A stretch of DNA of 64,000 nucleotides, taken from assembly GCA_028873535.1 (NCBI GenBank), contig JAGWIJ010000002.1, positions 1 to 64,000 of the forward strand, written 5' to 3'. The notes beneath the pieces were generated by a model. It saw only the letters and a list, made by a program, of their open reading frames with translations. It was not told where the DNA came from and made no database searches. Of this stretch, positions 44,623 to 53,484 are shown piece by piece. Every line of letters begins with the position of its first letter. The stretch's first letter is position 1. The stretch is from Pseudomonadota bacterium. Lineage in GTDB: Bacteria; Pseudomonadota; Gammaproteobacteria; Burkholderiales; Ferrovaceae. The translations under genes were made by a program, and so were the position numbers.

Positions 44623-46797
44623 ATGCGCCCTGCCCCGAACTTCCTGACTCTGCACAGCCAGCGCAGCAGCGTGGTGCTGGAACTTTTCGCCGACGAGGCG
44701 CCGCAATGGCGCTATTGGGGGCCACGCCTCAATGAATCGACCACCCCCGGCATGGCCCTGCGGGATACCCGCCCCTTGCCCAGCTTCACCCTGGACTTCG
44801 ACCAGCCCTTGACCCTGGTGCCCAGCTTTGGCGTCGGCTGGTTCGGCCAGAGTGCCCTGCTGGCCCATCGCGATGGGCGGGACTTTGCCCAGGCATTTGA
44901 TCACTGTGCCGTCGAATGGCTGACGCCCGCGCGTTCGCTGCGGCTGCACCTCAGCGACAGCGTCGCAGCCCTGCGTGTCAGCGTGACGCTGACGCTGGAT
45001 GCGGACAGCGACGTGCTGGTGATCCGCAGCGAATTGCACAATCTCGGTGACGCTCCGCTGGACGTCCAGTGGCTGGCGGCCGCCACCCTGCCGCTGCCAG
45101 GGCAGTGCGACAGCGTGCGTTCCTATGCCGGACAGCACATGCACGAGTTCCTGCTGCAGACCGACCGGCTCTCGCGCAGCCTCTGGCGGCGCGAGAGCCG
45201 GCGCGGCCGCACTTCGCATGACTGCTTTCCGGGGGCCGTGGTCACCACCCCGGGCGCCGGCGCCGACAGCGGATTGGTGTTCGGCGCCCACCTCGCCTGG
45301 TCAGGCAACCATCAGCAAACCATCGAGCAGCTGCCCGATGGCCGCTATCAATGGCAGTTCGGCGAGTGGCTGGCGCCCGGTGAAGGCCGCCTGGCCGCCG
45401 GGGCGTCAATTGTCACGCCCGAGTTGGTGGCGAGCGTGTCGGACGCCGGATGGAACGGACTGGCTGCCAATTTCCACGCCGAGCTGCGCGCCCGTCTGCC
45501 ATGGCCGGGGGGCGCCATGCGGCCGCGCCCGGTGCATCTCAACACCTGGGAGGCGATGTATTTCGATATCGAACCCGGGCAGGTGCTGGCCCTGGCGGAC
45601 GCGGCAGCCGCGATCGGGGTCGAGCGCTTCGTGCTCGACGATGGCTGGTTCCACAGCCGTCACCATGATCGCGCCGGCCTCGGTGACTGGTGGCCGGACC
45701 CCGACAAGCTGCCCGATGGCCTGGCACCGCTGGTGGCGCACGTGCGTGGGCTGGGCATGGAATTCGGGCTGTGGGTCGAACCCGAGATGGTCAATCCCGA
45801 CAGCGATCTGTTCTGCGCGCACCCCGACTGGGCACTGCAACTCAGCGGAAGGCCGCTGCTGACAGCGCGCAATCAGCTGGTGCTCGACATTTCGCGCCCC
45901 GAGGTCGCTGACTACCTGTTCGAGCACCTCTCCGCGCTGCTCGCCGAGCATCCGATCGCCTACCTGAAATGGGACCACAACCGTGATCTCACTACGGCCG
46001 GTCTGCAGCCTGGCCTGCCCGGCTATCGCGCCCAGGTGCTCGCCCTTTACGCCCTGCTGCAGCGGCTGCGCAGTGCGCATCCTGCGGTGGAAATCGAAAG
46101 CTGCTCAGGCGGTGGCGGACGCATCGATTTCGGCATCTTGCGCCATACCCACCGCGTCTGGACCAGCGACTGCATCGATGCCGTGTCGCGCACGGACATC
46201 CAGCGCGGCTTCCTGCAGTTCTTCCCGCCCGAGATCATGGGCTCGCACGTCGGCACTGCACCGGCCCACACCACCGGCCGCACCCAGTCGATGGATTTCC
46301 GCGCAGCCGTGGCGCTGCCAGGCCACTTCGGCGTCGAACTGGACGTGCGCAGACTCGATCCGCTGCAGCGCCAGACACTGGGAGGCTGGATAACGCTCTA
46401 CAAGCAGTTGCGGCCGCGCTTGCACCACGGCCGGACCTGGTGCGGCCAAGGCGACGACGGGCTGGTCTGGCAGGCGCATGGCGACGTCGATGCCCAGGAT
46501 GTGCTCCTGCTGGTCTACCGGATGCAGCCGGGCAGCCTCCGTCATGCGCCGCCCTTGCGCCTCGCGATGCTGGACACGCAGGCGCACTACCGTGCCTGGC
46601 AAGTCCTTCCGGCGGGCGCTGAACGGCCTGACGGGCCGCATCACACTGCGCCATTTTTTGACGCCCTCAATCGGCCCGAAGGTCTGTTGCTCGACGGTGC
46701 CTGGCTCGTCCACAGCGGGCTGCCGACCCCGCGCGCTCAGGCCGAAACGGCCTACATCGTCCGCCTGCAACGCAGCGGCGCGGTCGCCGCGCCCTGA
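44623..46797 (+). CDS. Alpha-galactosidase, GH36 family
   Basis: 724 residues from ATG 44623; no signal peptide, so cytoplasmic. GH36 TIM barrel with catalytic nucleophile Asp in YLKWDHNRD and acid/base Asp in VWTSDCIDAVSR; the intervening ESCSGGGGRIDFGIL is typical. The N-terminal beta-supersandwich and the barrel start (FVLDDGWFHSRHHD) fit the usual about 720-residue bacterial enzymes. It removes terminal alpha-galactose, e.g. from raffinose or melibiose. Converges with the LacI gene; single-base gap between stops. Confidence 0.93.
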   Translation: MRPAPNFLTLHSQRSSVVLELFADEAPQWRYWGPRLNESTTPGMALRDTRPLPSFTLDFDQPLTLVPSFGVGWFGQSALLAHRDGRDFAQAFDHCAVEWLTPARSLRLHLSDSVAALRVSVTLTLDADSDVLVIRSELHNLGDAPLDVQWLAAATLPLPGQCDSVRSYAGQHMHEFLLQTDRLSRSLWRRESRRGRTSHDCFPGAVVTTPGAGADSGLVFGAHLAWSGNHQQTIEQLPDGRYQWQFGEWLAPGEGRLAAGASIVTPELVASVSDAGWNGLAANFHAELRARLPWPGGAMRPRPVHLNTWEAMYFDIEPGQVLALADAAAAIGVERFVLDDGWFHSRHHDRAGLGDWWPDPDKLPDGLAPLVAHVRGLGMEFGLWVEPEMVNPDSDLFCAHPDWALQLSGRPLLTARNQLVLDISRPEVADYLFEHLSALLAEHPIAYLKWDHNRDLTTAGLQPGLPGYRAQVLALYALLQRLRSAHPAVEIESCSGGGGRIDFGILRHTHRVWTSDCIDAVSRTDIQRGFLQFFPPEIMGSHVGTAPAHTTGRTQSMDFRAAVALPGHFGVELDVRRLDPLQRQTLGGWITLYKQLRPRLHHGRTWCGQGDDGLVWQAHGDVDAQDVLLLVYRMQPGSLRHAPPLRLAMLDTQAHYRAWQVLPAGAERPDGPHHTAPFFDALNRPEGLLLDGAWLVHSGLPTPRAQAETAYIVRLQRSGAVAAP

Positions 46798-46798
46798 C

Positions 46799-47926
46799 TC
46801 AGACCGCGCAGGGTGCGCTGGCGGGGGGGCGCGCGCGCGTCGAGGCGCGCGTGACCAGGCTGGGTACCAGCGTACGCGGCTCGGCGCGTCCATTCTGGAT
46901 CAATTCAAGCAAGGTCGCGACCAGCAGCCGTCCCCCCTCTTCGATCGACTGATGCACGGTGGTCAGCGCCGGCTGGAAGTTCTGCGCCAGCGCCACGTCG
47001 TCATAACCAACCACCGAAACCTGCTCCGGAACCGCGATGCCATGCTCGCGCAAGGTTGCAATCACGCCCATGGCGATCAGGTCGCTGCAGGCAAACACCC
47101 CGTCAAAAGCCGGACCATCGGCCAGCAGACGCGCCACGGCCGTGCGGCCGCCATCGCTGAGAAACGATACCGACAGGCAGAGATCAGGGTCAGGCCGGAT
47201 TCCCGCGCGTTGATGGGCCAGAAGGTAGCCCTGGTAGCGATGGGCCACTTCGGCCAGATCGCGTTCTCCCATGAAGGCAATCCTGCGGCGTCCTTCATCG
47301 AGCAATGCTGCCGTGGCCAGCAGTCCGCCGGTCTGGTTGTCGCCGCCGACCGTGCAATACAGCTGGCGCGGCAGTTGCGCGCCCCACACCACGATGGGCA
47401 GGCGGCGCGCCGCAAGGCTGTTGAGTTGTTCGTGGTGGTGCCATTGGCCGACCAGGATCACGCCGACGGCGCGGCCGTTGTCGACATAGCGCCCGGCCTG
47501 CTCGATGTTGTCAGCATCGATGCGCGACAGCAGCATGTCGTAGCCCTGATCCGTCAGGGCATCGGCGAGGCTGCCGACCAGGCTCAGGAAGAACGGGTCG
47601 GACACCGCCTGGCGTCGTTCACCCTCGTAAGGCACCAGCACCGCCACGGTCCGGTTCTGGCCCAGGCGCAGACTCTGCGCGCCGACATTGATGGTGTAGT
47701 TGAGCGAGCGCGCAAGGTCGACAATGCGTTGCCGGGTCTCGGCATTCACCAGCGGCGAACCGTTCATGGCGCGCGACACCGTGGCAGTGGACACCCCGGC
47801 CAGTCGCGCGATGTCGGTCATTTGCAGGCGGCGTTGCGCGGGGCTGGCATCCCGGTACGCGGCCACAGGGGATTCGCCGTCGGCAACATTCGCGCGGGCG
47901 TGCTCGGGTTTGGGTGCTTGGGGCAT
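46799..47926 (-). CDS. LacI family transcriptional regulator
   Basis: 375 residues from ATG 47926. The HTH begins after a about 35-residue Ala-rich leader: MTDIARLAGVSTATVSRAMNGSPLVNAETRQRI, then NYTINVGAQSLRLGQNRTVAVLVP hinge and a sugar-binding periplasmic-type effector domain (VFACSDLIAMGVIATLREHGI, VVGYDD). Likely regulator of the surrounding sugar genes: LacI-type palindromes are found before its own gene, before GH32 and before tonB. Lies downstream of the MFS gene on the same strand with a 62-base gap. Confidence 0.93.
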   Translation of the reverse strand: MPQAPKPEHARANVADGESPVAAYRDASPAQRRLQMTDIARLAGVSTATVSRAMNGSPLVNAETRQRIVDLARSLNYTINVGAQSLRLGQNRTVAVLVPYEGERRQAVSDPFFLSLVGSLADALTDQGYDMLLSRIDADNIEQAGRYVDNGRAVGVILVGQWHHHEQLNSLAARRLPIVVWGAQLPRQLYCTVGGDNQTGGLLATAALLDEGRRRIAFMGERDLAEVAHRYQGYLLAHQRAGIRPDPDLCLSVSFLSDGGRTAVARLLADGPAFDGVFACSDLIAMGVIATLREHGIAVPEQVSVVGYDDVALAQNFQPALTTVHQSIEEGGRLLVATLLELIQNGRAEPRTLVPSLVTRASTRARPPASAPCAV

Positions 47927-47967
47927 GATCGGTCAGTTTCCCGTATTCTGGCCATCATTGGGCCGAA

Positions 47968-47981
47968 TGTAAACGATCGCC
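47968..47981 (-). promoter_or_regulatory. LacI-type operator upstream of the lacI-family gene
   Basis: TGTAAACGATCGCC matches the LacI-family pattern TGNAANCGNTTNCA at eight of its ten fixed bases, the two misses lying in the right half. It is 42 bases upstream of the regulator start, in the gap after the MFS gene, consistent with autoregulation. Weaker than the two sites at 51.2 and 52.6 kb. Confidence 0.4.
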
Positions 47982-47988
47982 CGGATCG

Positions 47989-49335
47989 CTAGAGCGCAGC
48001 GCCTGCCACCGCCGGCGCTGCGAGGGCCGGCGCCGCGAGGCGGATGCGCAGCGTTGCGGCAGCCGCACACAACATGAGCACACCCGCCATCGAGAGCACG
48101 TGGCGCGGATCGGCGCCGAAAAGCGGCCCATAGAGCAGCGGAAGCGTGAAACCGTTGATCAGCATCGGGATCACGATGAACATGTTGAAAATGCCCATGT
48201 AGACGCCCGTGCGTTCCGGCGGGATGCTGCCCGCCAGCATGATGTAGGGGTTGCCCATGATGCTGCCCCAGGCCAGCCCCATCCCGACCATGGGCAGGAA
48301 CAGCAGGGCCTTGCTCGACACCAGCGGAATTCCGAGCATCGCCAGGCCGCCCGCCATCAGGCAGACGGCGTGCACATGCTTGGCGCCAAAGCGCCGGGTG
48401 GCGGGGATCAGCAGCAGCGTGGCAGCGAACGCGATGCAGTTGTAGAAGGCTCCGGCCTGGCCATTGGTCAGTACCGCCTCGCGGAATGCCGCACTGTGCG
48501 GATCGCTGCTGGCGTAAAGGCTGCGCGCGATGGCGTAGGTGACATAGGTCCAGTAGGTCCCCATGGCATACCACTGGAACAGCTTCATGACCGCCAGCTG
48601 CCGCATCGCGGTCGGCATTTCCCGGATCGCATCGCGAATCTCGATCAGGGCCGTGCCGAAGGTGTGGGTTTTGGCGCGAATGGCGGCAACGGTCCGCGCA
48701 TCCAGCGGCAGTTCACGCACTCGCCAGACCGACCACACGATGGTGGAAAACGACAATAGCGCGCCGATCACGAAAGCCACGCGCGTGATGATCGGGATGT
48801 GGTTGGCATCCATGGCATCGCGGCTGATGCCAAAGGCCACCAGCAGCGTCGGCGTCAGGTAGGACAGGGTCTGCGCGGCACCGGTGAAGGCACTCTGGAT
48901 CAGGAAACCGTGGGCGTGCTGGTCGGCGTTCAGACGGTCACTGACATAGGCGCGGTAGGGCTCCATGGTGATGTTGTTGGCAGCGTCGAGGATCCACAGC
49001 AGGCTGGCAGCCATCCAGATCGCCTGCGCGTAGGGCATCGCGAACAGGGCCAGGCTGCACAGCACCGCACCGATCAGGAAGTAGGGCGTGCGCCGCCCGA
49101 AGCGCGACAGGGTGCGGTCGCTCAGCGCACCGATGATCGGCTGCACCAGCAGGCCAGTCATCGGTCCGGCCAGGGACAGCAAAGGCAGCGAAGCCTCGTT
49201 CGCCCCAAGATAGCTGTAGATCGGCCCCATGTTGCTCTGCTGCAGGCCAAAGCTGAATTGCAGGCCCAGGAAGCCAAGATTCATCTCGAAGAGCTGGCGC
49301 AAGCTCAGATGGGGCTTGCGCACGATGCTGTTCAT
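47989..49335 (-). CDS. Sugar:cation symporter, MFS (SLC45/sucrose-type)
   Basis: 448 residues from ATG 49335, with GAGGAGAA upstream. About 12 TM helices. [20 protein letters not shown] is the conserved loop between TM2 and TM3; [39 protein letters not shown] is the typical beginning of sucrose/maltose-type MFS proteins found in proteobacterial TonB-linked sugar loci. Transports the oligosaccharide or disaccharide across the inner membrane. Between the GH32 and LacI genes, same strand. Confidence 0.88.
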   Translation of the reverse strand: MNSIVRKPHLSLRQLFEMNLGFLGLQFSFGLQQSNMGPIYSYLGANEASLPLLSLAGPMTGLLVQPIIGALSDRTLSRFGRRTPYFLIGAVLCSLALFAMPYAQAIWMAASLLWILDAANNITMEPYRAYVSDRLNADQHAHGFLIQSAFTGAAQTLSYLTPTLLVAFGISRDAMDANHIPIITRVAFVIGALLSFSTIVWSVWRVRELPLDARTVAAIRAKTHTFGTALIEIRDAIREMPTAMRQLAVMKLFQWYAMGTYWTYVTYAIARSLYASSDPHSAAFREAVLTNGQAGAFYNCIAFAATLLLIPATRRFGAKHVHAVCLMAGGLAMLGIPLVSSKALLFLPMVGMGLAWGSIMGNPYIMLAGSIPPERTGVYMGIFNMFIVIPMLINGFTLPLLYGPLFGADPRHVLSMAGVLMLCAAAATLRIRLAAPALAAPAVAGAAL

Positions 49336-49397
49336 GCCGGGATTCTCCTCGTTGTTGTCTGGTCTTGCAGGGATGCCGCCTTGCCTTGCACCCGGAC

Positions 49398-49446
49398 GTT
49401 GCGGTGTTGCGGTGTTGCGGTGTTGCCGTGTTGCCGTGTTGCCGTG
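49398..49446. repeat. 9-base tandem repeat
   Basis: A 9-base unit is repeated about 5.5 times: GTTGCGGT-type copies (GTGTTGCGG) followed by GTGTTGCCG copies. It lies in the 131-base gap between the GH32 stop and the MFS start, i.e. in the leader of the MFS gene. Tandem 9-mers of this kind can vary in number by slippage. No known function assigned. Confidence 0.85.
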
Positions 49447-49466
49447 CCGCTGCGGCGGAACGCCGC

Positions 49467-51134
49467 TCACGCATCCAGGCGATACACCTGCAGGCGCTGC
49501 AGCACGGCTTCCCCCTGTTCGGACCAGAGGCCAAGACCCAGGCTGCCGGCGCCCGGCACGATGCGTTCCGACAGCCAGCAGCTGCCGTCGAGGCTCAACA
49601 GCTCGATGGAACTCGAATCGAGCAGCAGCCGCAGCCGCACCACCCCGTCCGCCGGCAGCGGCCACGGCGCGTGGCGCCGACCCGCATAGGGCGCGAATGC
49701 GGGCAGGAATCCGGAGGCCGAGCGGTCCAGAAACAGGGCTCCGCGCACTGCGTCATAGCCCACCACGGTGCGCTCGGACAGCCCTGCTTCCGGGCGACCG
49801 ACGCGCAGCAGCAGACCGCAGCTTCCCTGCGGGGGCGGGATCAGTTCGACTTCGATGTCGAGCGCGCGATGTTCGCCCGGACCGGGCCAATCGATCAGAC
49901 GTTCGCCGCTGGCAATCACGCAGGCTGCTTGCGTCAGCAGCGGCTGGCGCAGGGCGCGCAGGCCCGGCACCGGTTGCTGCACCAGCGCCATCCCGACTGG
50001 CCCTTCAGTGCGGCACAGGGACAGCATGCGCGGCAGTGACATCTGGCCGCGCCAGGGCGCCGTCGGGAGCTCCTTGGCGTAGACATGGTTGTCCAGCCAG
50101 CCCAGCCAGATCGCTTCGGCTGCCAAGGCTGGATCGCCATCGGCACCTGGCAGGTTGGACCACGAGGCACTGGCATAGAAATCCATGCCCCAGTCCACCC
50201 ACTGCCAGGCGTGCGCCGGTGCATGGAAAGCGTTGCCGTCGAAGTCACCGAAATACACGCGTGCGCCAGAGCTGCCGGCCACGTGATTCTCGAACACATC
50301 GACCTTGAACATCCACACCGTGCGTGCGGCTGCGCCGTCCTGGGCCGGCAGCGTCAGCGGGATCAGGTCCGGACACTCCCAGATGCCATCGCCATCGTGG
50401 GTCGGCCCGAAGTCGCTGAGGTGGCGCCAATGGCGCAAATCAGACGAAGCGTAGAAACGCGCGCGGCGCAACTCCGACAGCACCACCACCATGATCCAGC
50501 GCGCACTCGGCGCGTGCCAGAACACCTTGGGATCGCGAAAACTGGCGGCGCCAATGTCGAGCACCGGGTTGCCCGCGTATTTGACCCAGGTGCGCCCGCG
50601 ATCCAGGCTGAACGCCAGCTGCTGGTTCTGCAGGCTGCGCGGTGCCTGGGCCGCCCCCGTGTAGATCGCAACCAGGGCCGTCTGCCCTGGACCGGCAAAC
50701 CCTGCGGTGTTGTCCTTATCGACCACGATACTGCCGGAAAAAATCATGTAATCCGGGTCTTCCGGAATTGCCAACGGCAATTCCTGCCAGTGGATCAGGT
50801 CGGTGCTCACGGCGTGTCCCCAACTCATGTGCCCCCAGACGTCGCCGTGGGGGTTGAACTGGAAGAACAGGTGGTACTCGCCGTCGAACCAGACCAGACC
50901 ATTGGGATCGTTCATCCAGTTGCGCCGGGGCGCAAAGTGAAAAAGAGGACGCAGGGCTTCAGAAGGCGTGGCGTTCAATCGGATGCAGTCTCGAGTGGAA
51001 TCAATTTGCGAACGGTCTGATCGTGCTGCTGCCGGCGGTATTGCGTGGCGATGCGAGCCGTTCCGGGTGGCCTGCCGGAGATGACGGCGCCTGTCGGCGC
51101 GCGCTGAGGCCAGCAGATCCGGTGTCATGACCAT
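49467..51134 (-). CDS. GH32 beta-fructosidase (sucrose/fructan hydrolase)
   Basis: About 555 residues from ATG 51134 (or 51128); longer frames would run into the operator/promoter at 51175-51203. Five-bladed propeller with the catalytic triad: nucleophile Asp in WMNDPNG, transition-state Asp in FRDPK, acid/base Glu in WECPDL; C-terminal beta-sandwich. No evident signal peptide, so probably cytoplasmic despite the basic leader. Splits sucrose, raffinose-type fructosides or levan/inulin oligomers to fructose. Upstream of the MFS and LacI genes on the same strand; probably one regulon. Confidence 0.92.
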   Translation of the reverse strand: MVMTPDLLASARADRRRHLRQATRNGSHRHAIPPAAARSDRSQIDSTRDCIRLNATPSEALRPLFHFAPRRNWMNDPNGLVWFDGEYHLFFQFNPHGDVWGHMSWGHAVSTDLIHWQELPLAIPEDPDYMIFSGSIVVDKDNTAGFAGPGQTALVAIYTGAAQAPRSLQNQQLAFSLDRGRTWVKYAGNPVLDIGAASFRDPKVFWHAPSARWIMVVVLSELRRARFYASSDLRHWRHLSDFGPTHDGDGIWECPDLIPLTLPAQDGAAARTVWMFKVDVFENHVAGSSGARVYFGDFDGNAFHAPAHAWQWVDWGMDFYASASWSNLPGADGDPALAAEAIWLGWLDNHVYAKELPTAPWRGQMSLPRMLSLCRTEGPVGMALVQQPVPGLRALRQPLLTQAACVIASGERLIDWPGPGEHRALDIEVELIPPPQGSCGLLLRVGRPEAGLSERTVVGYDAVRGALFLDRSASGFLPAFAPYAGRRHAPWPLPADGVVRLRLLLDSSSIELLSLDGSCWLSERIVPGAGSLGLGLWSEQGEAVLQRLQVYRLDA

Positions 51135-51174
51135 GGGCTCCAGGCACACCCGGGGGCAGGGCTGGTCACGAGAA

Positions 51175-51203
51175 ACGCTAGCATGCACGGCAATCGATTG
51201 CAA
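51175..51203 (-). promoter_or_regulatory. GH32 promoter with overlapping LacI-type operator
   Basis: Reverse strand: -35 TTGCAA (51203-51198), 17-base spacer, -10 TAGCGT (51180-51175). The palindrome GCAATCGATTGC (51190-51201), extended to GGCAATCGATTGCA, overlaps -35 and matches the LacI pattern TGNAANCGNTTNCA in all but one fixed base. Predicted start is about 35-40 bases before the GH32 ATG. Confidence 0.6.
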
Positions 51204-51218
51204 CGCGCAGCTTGCGCT

Positions 51219-52403
51219 TCAGCCAGAATCCAGCTGGCGCAGGGCGGGTCGCGCCATCGGAACCGACAGGACCGTGCTGCCTACCGCCATCAGCAACAGC
51301 GCCGTGAAAGTCGCCTCGCTGATGATCCGCCGGTCCAGCAGCACGTTGACAAAAAGAATCATGATCAAGGCCTTGGTCTGCAGCAGCCAGCCGATCAGGC
51401 GGGCTTCGGCCGCAGACCAGCCGAGCATGCGGCCAGCAAGATGCACGCCCAGCAGTTTGCCGCCCACGGACGCCAGCAGCAGCAGCGCCGCAACCCCCAG
51501 CACGGACAGTCCACCGACACCCCACTGGGTACGCAGCCCGGTGCTCAGGAAAAACACCGGCATCAGGACCAGCAGCAGCAGGTGGCGCAATTGATCGAGG
51601 TCTTTCCGCGCGAACCATTCGGCTTCGAGTGTGGCGCCCGCAAGGAAGGCACCCACCATGAAATGCAGACCGCACCAGTCTGCGGCAAAAGCCACCAGCA
51701 GCAGCCAGGTCAGTGCCAGATGCCAGCGGTCGCGCGCTGCCCAGCGCCGCATCAGGGCGCGACAGGCCAGCGCCGCGAGTGCGAAAACGAGCAGGAAGGC
51801 AAGCTGCCGCCCGACCCGCTGCCAGTCCATCAGGATCACCGCCAGCACCCCCCAGATGGCGACATCATCGAGGCTGGCATAGCGCAGGATGCGCTGGCCG
51901 AGCGGCTGGCGCAGGATTCCGAGATTTTCCAGGAACAGGATCAGGATCGGCAGGGCCGTCACCGCGCACGCCATGCCGATGCCTGCGACGAACTGCCACG
52001 GCTGTGCCTGCGCGCCCATCCAGCCCGGCCACCGCATCAGCAGCACGGCGAGCAGCGCCCCGGCGAGCAAGGGCACCCCCAGCGCCAGTGCCGCTGTCAC
52101 GCCGGTTTCCCGACGTCGACGCCAGGTCGCGCGCAGATCGAGTTCCAGACCGGCGATCCACACGAACAGCATGACGGCCCACCAGGCGATACCCGTGAGC
52201 GCCTGCACCACCAGCGGCCGGAATACCAGCGCGTGAAGTTCTGGAAACGCGGCTCCCAGGACGCCAGGGCCCAGCGCAATCCCGGCGAGAATCTGCACCA
52301 CCACCAGCGGCGCCATGTCATCGGCAGCCACGGCCCGCCACGCCAGGTAGGGCACGCTGAAGATGATGATCATGGCGAGCAGGAAGACTTCACTGGTACT
52401 CAA
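51219..52403 (-). CDS. Kef-type cation/proton antiporter (CPA2)
   Basis: 394 residues from a TTG at 52403, preceded by GGAGG six bases away; longer frames add an unrelated basic leader. About 12-13 hydrophobic segments, with VVVQILAGIALGPGVLGAAFPEL characteristic of CPA2 helix 2 and FMVGAFLAGATLEAEWF later. No C-terminal RCK/TrkA-N domain, so unregulated by nucleotides; probably Na+/H+ or K+/H+ antiport in the inner membrane. Between the GH32 gene and the TonB operon; relation to sugar use unclear. Confidence 0.86.
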   Translation of the reverse strand: MSTSEVFLLAMIIIFSVPYLAWRAVAADDMAPLVVVQILAGIALGPGVLGAAFPELHALVFRPLVVQALTGIAWWAVMLFVWIAGLELDLRATWRRRRETGVTAALALGVPLLAGALLAVLLMRWPGWMGAQAQPWQFVAGIGMACAVTALPILILFLENLGILRQPLGQRILRYASLDDVAIWGVLAVILMDWQRVGRQLAFLLVFALAALACRALMRRWAARDRWHLALTWLLLVAFAADWCGLHFMVGAFLAGATLEAEWFARKDLDQLRHLLLLVLMPVFFLSTGLRTQWGVGGLSVLGVAALLLLASVGGKLLGVHLAGRMLGWSAAEARLIGWLLQTKALIMILFVNVLLDRRIISEATFTALLLMAVGSTVLSVPMARPALRQLDSG

Positions 52404-52622
52404 GACTGTCCTCCTGAAGGAAATGCGGCGCCGCGCGGCCACCCGGATTCCAGGCAGGCACCGCGCCGGCACGCAGAGGGCGGCACCGCTCCATGACGGG
52501 CCGTGCCCTCTCGCTGACTCGCGATTGTCGCCGAGTTCGGGCGGTCAGGTGCTCCCGGCATCGCCGGAGGGCGGCGCGCAAATCCCCGCTGCAGCCCATC
52601 CCGGCCATGCTGCAGCGCATGA

Positions 52623-52651
52623 TTGCAATCGATTGCATGCCGGGCTATCTT
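52623..52651 (+). promoter_or_regulatory. tonB operon promoter with overlapping LacI-type operator
   Basis: -35 TTGCAA (52623-52628), 17-base spacer, -10 TATCTT (52646-52651). The perfect 14-base palindrome TGCAATCGATTGCA (52624-52637) overlaps -35 and spacer and fits the LacI pattern TGNAANCGNTTNCA exactly. The predicted start is about 65 bases before the tonB TTG. This 321-base gap also carries the Kef-type gene's upstream region; nothing else recognised. Confidence 0.65.
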
Positions 52652-52724
52652 AGACCTGCCCTGAGTGGCCACGCGAACGGCCGCATCGCGCAGAACGATA
52701 ATCACAGCACAGAGGAGGTTCCCA

Positions 52725-53423
52725 TTGAGCGCCAGCTCGCCTTACCTGGAAGCCAGCAACAGCGGAAAACGCCCGATCGGTCTCGCCATCGCGGTGCTGG
52801 CCCACGTCATTCTGATTTACGGCTTGTTGAACGGCCTGGGACGCAAGGTCATCGAGGTCATCAAGCAACCCCTCGAAACCAAGATCATCGAGGAGGTCAA
52901 ACCGCCCCCGCCCCCGCCGCCGGAAGCCCCGCCCCCGCCGCCCAAGCTGGCGGCACCGCCACCACCGTTCATTCCGCCGCCGGAAATCAAGATCAGCGCC
53001 CCGCCACCCCCGGCACCCACCATCACAGCCGTGGTGCAGGAGCCGCCACCGGCACCGGTCGCGCCGATCATCCAGAAGCCGGCGCCGGTCGAAGTCCAGG
53101 CGGCACCCAAGCCGGCCCCGCCGCCACCGCCACCGGCACCCAAGCCACGCTTTCGGACCAACGTGCGGCCGGTCTATGTGCCGCCGGTGGAAGAACTGGT
53201 GGCGGCCTATCCGCGCCAGGCTGCGCGTGAAGGCATCACCGGGCGGGTCATCGTCCACATCACGGTGGCGCCCTCGGGCGACGTCAAGGACGCCGTGGTC
53301 AAGGAAAGCCAGCCCAAGCGCACCTTCGACAAGGTCGCCCTGGAGTACGTCAAACGCTACAAATTCGAAAAGGGCGACGACGAATTCGAGACCGAACAGG
53401 AAATCGTCTTCAAGCTCGACTGA
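52725..53423 (+). CDS. tonB: TonB energy-transducing protein
   Basis: 232 residues from TTG 52725, with AGAGGAGG six bases upstream. One TM helix (LAIAVLAHVILIYGLLNGL, about 23-41), a long proline-rich spacer (many PPPPP and KPAP units, about 60-150), and a C-terminal TonB domain: YPRQAAREGITGRVIVHITVAP ... YKFEKGDDEFETEQEIVFKL. It transmits proton-motive force from ExbBD to TonB-dependent receptors in the outer membrane. First gene of a TonB-ExbB-ExbD-ExbD-TPR-oxygenase operon. Confidence 0.94.
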   Translation: MSASSPYLEASNSGKRPIGLAIAVLAHVILIYGLLNGLGRKVIEVIKQPLETKIIEEVKPPPPPPPEAPPPPPKLAAPPPPFIPPPEIKISAPPPPAPTITAVVQEPPPAPVAPIIQKPAPVEVQAAPKPAPPPPPPAPKPRFRTNVRPVYVPPVEELVAAYPRQAAREGITGRVIVHITVAPSGDVKDAVVKESQPKRTFDKVALEYVKRYKFEKGDDEFETEQEIVFKLD

Positions 53424-53484
53424 GGTCCAGCCCTGCCAGAGTGTCTGCAGTTCCACAAAATCCCTACACAGCGAGGAGTCTGAC

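Noticed and set aside
49398-49446. CRISPR array
   Set aside because: Units are 9 bases and contiguous with no spacers; a simple tandem repeat.
52900-53150. Proline-codon repeats as a DNA-level repeat element
   Set aside because: They encode the proline-rich spacer of TonB, which fully explains the periodicity.
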